DNA from: DASQPA01 sp963757335
GTDB taxonomy: Bacteria; Acidobacteriota; Thermoanaerobaculia; Multivoradales; UBA5704
Assembly (NCBI GenBank): GCA_963757335.1
Contig: CAVWRJ010000024.1
Span: 248,001-312,000, forward strand
Direction of reading: 5' to 3'
DNA length: 64,000 bases
Position numbers and translations under genes: made by a program. Below are positions 49,440-56,617 of the stretch, one piece after another (within the stretch, counting starts at the first letter, position 1; every line of letters begins with the position of its first letter). The notes below the pieces were generated by a model that had not been told where the DNA came from, did no database searches, and saw only the letters and a list, made by a program, of their open reading frames with translations.

Positions 49440-49467
49440 TTGACTTATACCTTGGAAGAGGTACTAT
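49440..49467 (+). promoter_or_regulatory. Sigma-70-type promoter upstream of the 49800 gene
   Basis: TTGACT (49440-49445) and TACTAT (49462-49467) are 16 bases apart. The implied leader to the gene at 49800 is about 325 bases and includes a possible small ORF. Confidence 0.6.
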
Positions 49468-49555
49468 GCACCTCGTTCGAAGGGAACAGCCGGGCCGATC
49501 GGCCCACGCTTTCCGGGCAAGGGAGCCCGGGAACGCACCGCTCCCAAGGAGGGCG

Positions 49556-49702
49556 ATGACGGATCGCACACAGGAGACGACCGAACAGCGATTTGAACAG
49601 CGATTTGAACAGGGCGACGACAGAAGTGGAAGGTTGGAGGAGAGCTCTCGGATCAGGAGAGCCCCCCTCCGAAGTGCACCGGAAAAAGGTTGTACCCCTT
49701 AA
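49556..49702 (+). CDS. Possible 48-residue leader ORF
   Basis: AAGGAGG stands four bases before the ATG. The 48-residue product is Arg/Glu/Ser-rich with an in-frame 12-bp duplication (GAACAGCGATTT twice, 49583-49606, coding EQRF repeats). It sits in the leader of the next gene. No family; could be spurious. Confidence 0.3.
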   Translation: MTDRTQETTEQRFEQRFEQGDDRSGRLEESSRIRRAPLRSAPEKGCTP

Positions 49703-49799
49703 CCCGGCTACGGCGAGCGCGCGGCATCTCAATCCCGAGGACCGTGCGCGTCTACGAGAGACAGCTCCGTAGCTTACTCCAAACCAGAGGAGAAGCAAA

Positions 49800-50304
49800 A
49801 TGAGCAGCAAGGAAACCACCCCGTCCGTGACCCCCGTGACCCCGCCCGTCAATCCTGCCAAGGGCAACAAGCGCGGCCAGACGACCCTGGCCGCGGAGAT
49901 CGACCGCTGGCAGGCGCTGGCCGACAACCTGGCTCCGCAGGTCGAGCAGATGCCGGCGCTCAAGGATGCGTTCGCGCAGTTCCAGAGCGTGCTGGCGACG
50001 GCGAAGGCGGTCCGCAATCAGATCAACACGTTGCGGGCGAACACCGACATGGCCGTCGCCGAGCGCCAGCAGATGCTCGTGGACGGCGGGAATCTGTACT
50101 CCCGACCTGAGCCTCGGCCTGCAGTTCCTCCATGGGGCGCGGAGCCCCCGCCTGCGCGAGTTCGGCCTGAAGCCGCGGCGAGTGGCGCCCGGCCGGCCGC
50201 GCAAGACGCCGACCCCGACCCCGGTGCCCCCGCCGACGACCGAGGTCACCACGACTCCGGCTCCCCCCGCGAGCCCGGTGAACCCGGCGATTCCCGCTAA
50301 GTAG
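49800..50304 (+). CDS. Hypothetical helical protein with Pro/Thr-rich tail (frame break near 50098)
   Basis: About 167 residues after one +1 correction near 50098 (CCC to CC). The central helix (AEIDRWQALADNLAPQVEQM) is coiled-coil-like. The part after the break reads DLSLGLQFLHGARSPRLREFGL. The C-terminal 35 residues are a Pro/Thr-rich tail ending VNPAIPAK, similar in style to the N-terminus (VTPPVNPAK). It has its own promoter and terminator, just upstream of the injection-system operon. Confidence 0.55.
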
Positions 50305-50320
50305 CTTAAGTAGCCGCAGA

Positions 50321-50348
50321 CAGGGGGGCCGTCCGGCCCCCCTGTTTT
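50321..50348 (+). terminator. Rho-independent terminator
   Basis: The perfect 10-bp stem CAGGGGGGCC/GGCCCCCCTG with loop GTCC is followed by TTTT. It separates the 49800 gene from the injection-system operon. Confidence 0.9.
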
Positions 50349-50408
50349 CCCCCGCCGCGCGGACCGCCCTGTAACGTTTCCGGATTCCCCGCGCCCACTA
50401 GCAACAGT

Positions 50409-50459
50409 CGTCTCGCAAATGCCGCGGCTCGTGCCGCGGAACTGCTGCTCGCGAAGACG
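50409..50459. promoter_or_regulatory. Imperfect long hairpin in the leader of the injection-system operon
   Basis: An outer arm CGTCTCGC pairs with GCGAAGACG with a one-base bulge. An inner CCGCGG pair encloses CTCGTG. It lies 33 bases before the first gene. It could be a leader RNA structure or operator; no clear promoter seen between it and the terminator. Confidence 0.35.
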
Positions 50460-50491
50460 CATCGACGAATCGGTAAGAGGAGGTGCGCCCA

Positions 50492-51472
50492 GTGCTCATC
50501 CCGAGCGAAGGTAGGCCGTCCCTGGCGGACGTTTTAGCGGCCCTGGTGCAGGGGCTGACGGACGAGCTCGCCGGGCTCCCCCCGCCGGCGCCGGCGATCA
50601 CCGTCCTCGGCGCCGTGGAGCAGCCGGTCGGCCTCTCGGGACTCGTGGGCTACACGGATCCGGAGGGGCTCCTGCCGCCGGTCGCGGTCAAGGGCGGGCG
50701 CCTCGCCACCTCCCTGCGGATCGCGGTCCAGGGGAGCGATCCGGCCCATGCCGACGCCGCGGTCTTCGGCCTCCATGGCCGGCTCCTCGGGGCCCGCGAC
50801 CCCCTGCTCGCCAAGGGCTTCCTCCGTCTGGACGCCGGCGAGCTCACCCCTCCCGAGCCGATATCGCCGGGGACCGACTGGCGGCGGACCGCTTCCTACC
50901 AGGCGCTTTTCGAGTACAGCTATCTCGATACCGACGGCGCCAACGGCATCATCACCCGCATCCCGGTCGAGGCCGATCCCGAGACCCTGGGCTCGCCCGA
51001 CGCCGAGATCAAGACCGTCGTGGGCTCGACGGTCCGCTGGGCGGCCGTGGAGCAGCCGGCGCTCGTCGTCCGCGGCCCGGGGGGCGTCGGCCGGCTGTCG
51101 GCGTTCGCCTACCTCCCCGTCGGCGCGCCGGACCTCCCGGTCACCGTCACCGTCTTGCGCACCTTCACCGGGGCGACCGGGGCGCCGGCCGCGGCCGCCG
51201 ACCTGCAAGCGCTTGCCGCCGCGCCGCATGCCGCGGTGAGCTTCGCGACCCTCGGCGGCTTCCTCGCCGCGCTCCCCGATACCGGCGACGCCATCGAGCT
51301 CGGCGACGTCGACCCCCTGCACCTTCCCGACCCGTATGCGATCCGCACCCGTGCCTTCTCCCCGGAGATCGCGCTCGCCCGCTCCATCGACCGTCTAGAG
51401 ATCTCCGCTTCGCCGGCCAGCGGCTGGAGCGGCGCCGCCGCGGTGCTCTATCTGCGCGCCACGGGAGCCTGA
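50492..51472 (+). CDS. Injection-system first gene; tail-terminator or structural protein of unknown family
   Basis: A 326-residue soluble protein, probably cytoplasmic until assembled. GTG at 50492 is chosen with AGAGGAGG eight bases before; the GTG at 50483 lies within that site. Its N-terminal half (LADVLAALVQGLTDELAGL, LRIAVQG, FEYSYLD) resembles tail-terminator/gpU-like organisation in size and position, directly before the sheath, but I cannot assign a family. The C-terminal half contains Ala-rich beta-strands (VTVTVLRTFTGATGAP). Confidence 0.5.
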   Translation: MLIPSEGRPSLADVLAALVQGLTDELAGLPPPAPAITVLGAVEQPVGLSGLVGYTDPEGLLPPVAVKGGRLATSLRIAVQGSDPAHADAAVFGLHGRLLGARDPLLAKGFLRLDAGELTPPEPISPGTDWRRTASYQALFEYSYLDTDGANGIITRIPVEADPETLGSPDAEIKTVVGSTVRWAAVEQPALVVRGPGGVGRLSAFAYLPVGAPDLPVTVTVLRTFTGATGAPAAAADLQALAAAPHAAVSFATLGGFLAALPDTGDAIELGDVDPLHLPDPYAIRTRAFSPEIALARSIDRLEISASPASGWSGAAAVLYLRATGA

Positions 51473-51523
51473 AGGACCGAAGGAACGAAACCTTTACTAC
51501 TGGGCTAAAGGAGACCAGCAAGC

Positions 51524-53212
51524 ATGGCCGAAACAGTGTTACCAGGCGTTTCCATCGAGGTGCGCGACGAGGGGCTCATCATCCCGCTGGGAGTCACGGT
51601 GGGCAACCTCGGGGTGGTGGGCACGGCGAGCAAGGGGCCGCTCGGCGTCCCCACGCTCGTCGGCAGCTACGGCGAGGCGCGCGACATGTTCGGAGACTAC
51701 GACGCATGGCAGGGCGGCACCCAGAACGAGCTCACCCTCGTCCGGGCGCTCGAGCTCGCCTACCGGCACGGGGCCTCGACGGTCTTCGCCGTGCGGGTGG
51801 CTTCCGCCAACGCCCACCAGGCGACGTTCGCGGTCAGCGCCGGCGGCGGCGTCACCGCGGTCAAGCTCGAGGCCCTCTCCGCGGGGACCTGGGGCAACGA
51901 CATCGGGGTCAACGTCTCGCCGGCCGCCGAAGGTGCCTTTGTCAGCGAGACGATCGCCGGCCCGGCGCCGATCAACCTCGCCCGCACCCCCGACCCGGCC
52001 AGCTCGCGCAACCGGGTGCGGGTCCACCTCGGGGCGACCGGGCAGACCCGGGTCCTCCCCGTCGTCTCCGGGGCGCCCGCGGCGGGCCAGGTCGCCTTCG
52101 GTCCGGGCAAGACGCTCTCCTTTTTCGCCGGCGAGGAGCCGAAGGCGGGGGACAGCGTCCTCGTCTCCTACGTCGTGCCGACGGCGGACAGCCGCAAGGT
52201 GACGCTCCTCTACAACAACACGAGCGAGGTCTATACCGTGGCCGACGGCCAGCATCTGCTCGACCTGCTCGCCGCCCCAGCCTCGCCCTCGGTTTTGGCG
52301 ACCGGCGCGGGCGGCGGCGGCATCGACCTCACCAAGCTCCCCGAGAGCTACGCCGCGACCGACGAGTTCCACCAGTTCGGCCACGGCACCGACACCCCCG
52401 GCAGCAACGGCGAGGACGCCGACACGACGCGCTACGACGCCGGCTTCGACCTGCTGCTCAACGAAGAGGTACACCTGATGGTGGCGGCGGGCCAGGACGA
52501 CGTGAGTTACGGCGCCCAGCTCAAGGGGCATTGCGAGTCGGCCTCCTCCGACACTTTCCAGCACGAGCGGATCGGGATCCTCGGGAGCCGCTTGAACGCC
52601 ACCTTCGATCAGATCCGCGGTCACCACTTGGACAGCCCGCGGATCGTCTTCGTGGCCCCGGGCATCAGCACCACCGACGCCGCCTCCGGCCAGCCGGTCG
52701 TGCTGCCCGGCGCCTACGCAGCGGCCGCCATCGCCGGCATGCTCTCCGTCGTCGACCCGCAGGTGAGCCTGACCAACAAGGTGCCGTCGGTCGCCGGCCT
52801 GGAGGCGCGGTTCAATCTGCCGCAGCTGGCGCAGCTCGTCGAGGCGCGGGTCCTGGCGCTCGAGGAGCCGCGCGGCCAGGGCGTCCACGTGGTCAAGGCG
52901 ATCACCACCTCGACCAACACCGCCTGGGCGCAGATCACCACCCGGCGGATCGTCGACTACGCCTCCTACGGCGTGCGTTCCGCCGCCCGGCCGTTCATCG
53001 GCCGCTTGAACAACGAGCGGGTGCGCGGCGCTCTGCGCACTTCGATCAACGGTTTTCTCGTCGGCATGGTGGACGACGAGATGCTGATCAGTTACGAGCT
53101 CAACGTCTCCGCCACCCGGGACCAGGAGATCCGCGGCATCGTCATGGTGACGATGGTCCTCCGGCCGGTGTTCAGCATCGACTTCATCAAGGTCGTCATC
53201 TTCCTCCAATAA
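51524..53212 (+). CDS. Contractile tail sheath protein
   Basis: A 562-residue sheath subunit that would form the contracting outer sleeve. The N-terminus, VLPGVSIEVRDEG, is typical. The conserved C-terminal part runs AVRSA-like: DYASYGVRSAARPFIGRLNNE, then LNVSATRDQEIRGIV and VFSIDFIKVVIFLQ, which includes the strand that links neighbouring subunits. The middle (about 130-330) is a variable insertion domain. AAAGGAG precedes the ATG. Confidence 0.9.
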   Translation: MAETVLPGVSIEVRDEGLIIPLGVTVGNLGVVGTASKGPLGVPTLVGSYGEARDMFGDYDAWQGGTQNELTLVRALELAYRHGASTVFAVRVASANAHQATFAVSAGGGVTAVKLEALSAGTWGNDIGVNVSPAAEGAFVSETIAGPAPINLARTPDPASSRNRVRVHLGATGQTRVLPVVSGAPAAGQVAFGPGKTLSFFAGEEPKAGDSVLVSYVVPTADSRKVTLLYNNTSEVYTVADGQHLLDLLAAPASPSVLATGAGGGGIDLTKLPESYAATDEFHQFGHGTDTPGSNGEDADTTRYDAGFDLLLNEEVHLMVAAGQDDVSYGAQLKGHCESASSDTFQHERIGILGSRLNATFDQIRGHHLDSPRIVFVAPGISTTDAASGQPVVLPGAYAAAAIAGMLSVVDPQVSLTNKVPSVAGLEARFNLPQLAQLVEARVLALEEPRGQGVHVVKAITTSTNTAWAQITTRRIVDYASYGVRSAARPFIGRLNNERVRGALRTSINGFLVGMVDDEMLISYELNVSATRDQEIRGIVMVTMVLRPVFSIDFIKVVIFLQ

Positions 53213-53222
53213 GGAGATCCGT

Positions 53223-53759
53223 ATGGCACTCACCGACGTCTACACCGGAGCGAACGGCGCGCTCCTCTTCGTCGCCGGCACCGATCCCGAGGGCGCCGAC
53301 GCCAACGCCATCCTGAGCCTCGCCGCCTTCTCGTTGACCGAGGTCGGCCGCGTCACCGGTGTCGAGCTCAAGGTCGACACCGATCTAGAGGAGTTCCACG
53401 AGATCGGCCAGCGGCACGCGAGCTCGCTCCATCCCGGCAACATCCACATTTACGGCACGATCGACCGCGCTTATGTGAACGGCGCCCTGCTCTATCTGCT
53501 CCTCGGGCGCGGCGCCTCTCCCAACGCGGTCGCCGAGCCCTACGTGCAGCCGTCCTTCGCCATGAACCTGGTGTTCCAGAACCCGGCCGCCCCCGGGCAC
53601 CGCAACGTGATCGACATCACCGGCGTCAAGGTCGAGAACTGGGCCCTCGGGCTCCCGCAGGACGACTTCGTGATGGAGAAGGTGCGCTTCCGGGCCCTGC
53701 GGATCGACGTGCGCGACCAGGAGGGGACCGACATCCGGATCCCCGCCTTCCCGGCCTAG
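53223..53759 (+). CDS. Contractile tail tube protein
   Basis: 178 residues, immediately 3' of the sheath gene, as in phage tails and injection systems. The beta-barrel-like pattern (VYTGANGALLF, LKVDTDLEEFHEIGQRHASS, GNIHIYGTIDRAYVNGALL, MNLVFQNPAAPG, ENWALGLPQDDFVMEKVRFRAL) matches the gp19/XkdM-type tube fold. Only one tube gene is present, unlike eCIS of the Pvc1/Pvc5 type with several. Confidence 0.82.
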   Translation: MALTDVYTGANGALLFVAGTDPEGADANAILSLAAFSLTEVGRVTGVELKVDTDLEEFHEIGQRHASSLHPGNIHIYGTIDRAYVNGALLYLLLGRGASPNAVAEPYVQPSFAMNLVFQNPAAPGHRNVIDITGVKVENWALGLPQDDFVMEKVRFRALRIDVRDQEGTDIRIPAFPA

Positions 53760-53780
53760 GCCCGACGGAGGACGTACGGT

Positions 53781-54248
53781 ATGGCACTTAGCGCGGAAGA
53801 TCTCCTGGCCGGCGGCGCTCTGACCCACAAGGTCGAGCTCCCCGCCGGCCTCCTAGGCGATGGCGGCGGACCCGCGGACCCGTCTGTCGTCCTCCGGCCG
53901 CTCACGGTGCGCGACCTCCAGCGCATCGCCCGGGCGGCGCCGGACGACGAGGCGTTGTCGGCCGCCCTCATGCTGCAGCAGGCGTTGGTCGAGCCGGCGC
54001 TCAAGCTCGAGCAGGTGTCGAGCCTGCCGGCCGGCATCGCCCGTTTCCTCGTCGACCGGATCAACGAGATCAGCGGCATCAGCACGCCGCGAAACGCCCT
54101 GGAGGAGCTGGTTCAGGCCCCGCTCGCCCGCGCCTGCTTTGTGCTGGCGCGGGAGTTCGGGTGGACGCCGGAGGAGGTGAGCGGGATGACGATCGGTCAG
54201 ATCCTGCTCTATCTGGAGATGGCCCACCGTGAGGGGGGACGGCCGTGA
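53781..54248 (+). CDS. Tail assembly chaperone-like protein
   Basis: A 155-residue helical protein following the tube gene. RPLTVRDLQRIARAAPDDE and the C-terminal REFGWTPEEVSGMTIGQI resemble phage tail assembly chaperones (DUF6760-like tail). A single frame is read to the stop; no programmed frameshift is evident. It overlaps the next gene by four bases (GTGA). Confidence 0.62.
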   Translation: MALSAEDLLAGGALTHKVELPAGLLGDGGGPADPSVVLRPLTVRDLQRIARAAPDDEALSAALMLQQALVEPALKLEQVSSLPAGIARFLVDRINEISGISTPRNALEELVQAPLARACFVLAREFGWTPEEVSGMTIGQILLYLEMAHREGGRP

Positions 54249-55534
54249 ACCGCTGGCTCCAGACGCTCCAGGCGTTCCGGGCCGCGCGGGGCGCTCTCGC
54301 GGCGCTCGCGGGCGGCCGGGCGCCGCGCGTCTTCCGGCGTGGCTTCGAGGGTCAGGTGGGGGCCGCCTCCGGCCTGCGGCGGGGGACGGCCTGGCTCCGC
54401 GAGCTGGCCGCGATCCGGCCCAGCCTGCGGAGCGGGCCGCTCCTCGGCGGCGCTCTCGCCGAGCTGACCGGCGGCGAGCCGGGAGCGGACGCCGCGGCTT
54501 CACCCGGCGCCCGGCGTGGGGCGGCCAGGGCCGCGGAGAGCACGGCCGCGGACCGGCAGGGGCGGCCTGCCCTCTCCGTTCCCCCCACGCGGCGTTCCTC
54601 TCCGACCTCGCGGGAGTGGGGGAGCGCGCCTCCCCGGGCGGCGGCTCCGGTGCGCTCGGTCCGCCCCGCCCCTCCAGGGGCAACGCGGCGCGATCCCGCA
54701 GCGCCCCTGGCTTTTGCCGAGCGGGCGGACCGGGACCTGCTGGAGCGGCTGTCCACCCCGGCCGGAGCGCTCCCCGCCGTCGACCCCGGGAGAGCGGCGG
54801 CACCGCGCTCGGCCTCCTTCCCGGTGCCGGTTCCCGGCGGCACCTCGCGACTCGCCCGGAACGCCGCCGCCGAAGCGCTCTGGCGGCGGGAGATGTCCCG
54901 GCGAGCTGAGCGGGCCCAACGCTCCGGCCGAGCGGGTGGCCCGGAACGTACGTCGGCGGCGCCAGCGCGGAGCGGGAGGCCGGCGAGGGGAGAGGTCTCC
55001 GGAGGACGATCAGGCCCGGCCTCGTCTCTGGAAGCAGGGTCCGGAGAGCGTCCGCTGGCGGCGGACCCCTGGCAGCTCCCCCTGGCCGGCGAGCGAGCGC
55101 CGCGAGAGATCCTCGACCGCCTCCGTGCAGCGGGCCGGGACCGCTCGGGCGCCCCGGCTTCCCCAGCTCGGCCGGACCGGTCGGCGCGGTCCACGTTGCC
55201 GGCGCTGCCGGCGAGCGATACCGGCGCCGATCGAGCTTCGGCGCCTGCCGGGAGCTCGGGGGCCTGGCCGGCGCCCGCCACCGCGGCCCCCGGCGTCTCC
55301 ACCGCCGGCCCGGATCTCGCCGCCGGCCCGCTCCTCGTGCCGCCGCCGTCCCTGCCGCCGTTCCTCCAGGTCCACGCCGCCACCGAGGTCGCCCTGCGGC
55401 GGCCGGCGGCCGAGGGTCCCTCCGGTCCCGGAATCCCGCCGCGCGCCCCGGCCCTGCTGCCGGAGGACGAGCTGGCCGCCCGTATCGACCGCATCCTGGC
55501 TGAAGAGGCCCGGCGGCACGGGATCGACGTTTAG
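54245..55534 (+). CDS. Disordered Ala/Arg/Pro-rich injection-system protein
   Basis: 429 residues. The N-terminal 60 residues are a basic amphipathic helix region. The centre (about 80-370) is low complexity, Ala/Arg/Gly/Pro/Ser-rich, predicted disordered. The end, DELAARIDRILAEEARRHGIDV, is an ordered helix that looks conserved-like. The start codon overlaps the previous stop. It may act as a length ruler, scaffold or tether; no family can be named. Confidence 0.6.
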   Translation: MNRWLQTLQAFRAARGALAALAGGRAPRVFRRGFEGQVGAASGLRRGTAWLRELAAIRPSLRSGPLLGGALAELTGGEPGADAAASPGARRGAARAAESTAADRQGRPALSVPPTRRSSPTSREWGSAPPRAAAPVRSVRPAPPGATRRDPAAPLAFAERADRDLLERLSTPAGALPAVDPGRAAAPRSASFPVPVPGGTSRLARNAAAEALWRREMSRRAERAQRSGRAGGPERTSAAPARSGRPARGEVSGGRSGPASSLEAGSGERPLAADPWQLPLAGERAPREILDRLRAAGRDRSGAPASPARPDRSARSTLPALPASDTGADRASAPAGSSGAWPAPATAAPGVSTAGPDLAAGPLLVPPPSLPPFLQVHAATEVALRRPAAEGPSGPGIPPRAPALLPEDELAARIDRILAEEARRHGIDV

Positions 55535-55553
55535 CAGGAAGCGAGCGACGACG

Positions 55554-56129
55554 ATGCGACCCATGCTCGACGATCTGGAGCTGCCGCAGGTGCAGGAGAT
55601 CCGCACCCACGAGCTGCGCTCGCTCGCCGAGCACAAGCCGCCGGGGATGGCGGGGAGCTTCCTCCAGAACCTCGGCCGGCGGCCGACCCTGCTGCTCCTC
55701 TGGGGGGTGGCGAGCGGCGCCGATGCCCGCGCCTTCCTCGCCAAGCTGGAGACCAAGTTCCGCGCCGGCAAGCCGCTGCCGTTCACCGCCGACATCGTGA
55801 CCGACTCGACGATCGAGAAGGTGCTGGTCGAGGACCTGAAGCTCGACGAGATCGCCGGCCGGCCAGAGCGCTTCACTTACGTTCTCACCCTCCGCGAGCT
55901 GATCGAGCCGGTGGCGCCCAGCTCGGTCGGAGCCGGGGCTGGTACCGCCGGCAGTCTCGCGGCTCTGGCGGCGCTCGACTCCGACCTCCTCGCCGAGGCC
56001 GCGAAGCTGACCGGCGACCTCGTGGCCGGGCTCGTCGCCGGCCGCGAGCTCGTCGACGCTCTCGCCCGCTTCGTCCCCCAGTTCACCGACCTGCTGGCGC
56101 GGCTGCGCCAGCTCGGCCAACCCAACTGA
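55554..56129 (+). CDS. Hub/baseplate-associated protein; paralogue of the N-terminus of the giant protein
   Basis: 191 residues starting PMLDDLELPQVQEIRTHELR, with SFLQNLGRRPTLLLLWGV and KVLVEDLKLDEIAGRPERF. These align along their length with residues 5-125 of the protein at 56618. The pattern resembles the N-terminal domain of phage DNA-circularisation/baseplate proteins. A C-terminal helical segment (residues 140-191) is rich in Leu/Ala. A TTAG stop and short gap precede the ATG at 55554. Structural role inferred from context. Confidence 0.6.
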   Translation: MRPMLDDLELPQVQEIRTHELRSLAEHKPPGMAGSFLQNLGRRPTLLLLWGVASGADARAFLAKLETKFRAGKPLPFTADIVTDSTIEKVLVEDLKLDEIAGRPERFTYVLTLRELIEPVAPSSVGAGAGTAGSLAALAALDSDLLAEAAKLTGDLVAGLVAGRELVDALARFVPQFTDLLARLRQLGQPN

Positions 56130-56155
56130 CCTCAGAACCTTCCCAGGAGACGACC

Positions 56156-56581
56156 ATGGCCACCACCCCATCGAGCCTGTTCGACGACTTGAAACAGGCG
56201 CTCACTACGTTCAAGCAGTTCTTGGACACCAACACCGCCACCCTGAAACCGGCGATCGCCGCCTTGAAGTCGGTCGTGCCGCAGATCGGCGACCTGCTCA
56301 CCAAGCTGATCGCGCTCATGGACCAGCTCAAAACCGAGATCAACAGCCTGAACGCGGGCGCCGTGGGCGCCGGTTTAGCGACGGCCACCCAGTTCACCAA
56401 CGCCGCCAAGTCGCTTCTCGACGCGGCGAAGAGCCTGTTGCCCAACGACGCGGCGACGATCGATCAGATCCTCGCCGTGGTCAACGTCGTCAGCTCGCTC
56501 CCCTCGCTCGACGCGGTCAAGGCCGAGATCCTCGGCCTGATCGACGCCATCAAGACCGACCTGACGACGCTCAATTCCTAG
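56156..56581 (+). CDS. Coiled-coil injection-system protein of unknown function
   Basis: 141 residues, almost wholly helical with heptad-like Leu/Ile spacing (FDDLKQALTTFKQFLDTNTATLK, DLLTKLIALMDQLKTEINSL, AKSLLDAAKSLLPNDAATIDQILAVV). No signal peptide or membrane helix. GGAG precedes the ATG. Could be a short tape-measure or tail-inner protein; I cannot name a family. Confidence 0.55.
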   Translation: MATTPSSLFDDLKQALTTFKQFLDTNTATLKPAIAALKSVVPQIGDLLTKLIALMDQLKTEINSLNAGAVGAGLATATQFTNAAKSLLDAAKSLLPNDAATIDQILAVVNVVSSLPSLDAVKAEILGLIDAIKTDLTTLNS

Positions 56582-56617
56582 GATCAAGAGACGCGCGGTT
56601 TCGAGGAACGAAGACTC

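Noticed and set aside
49445..50017. 190-codon minus-strand frame overlapping the 49800 gene
   Set aside because: No ribosome-binding site or motif, and the plus strand has promoter, terminator and a ribosome-binding site.
51539..53233. 564-codon minus-strand frame opposite the sheath gene
   Set aside because: Shadow of the sheath coding sequence with His/Arg/Asp bias and no family motif.
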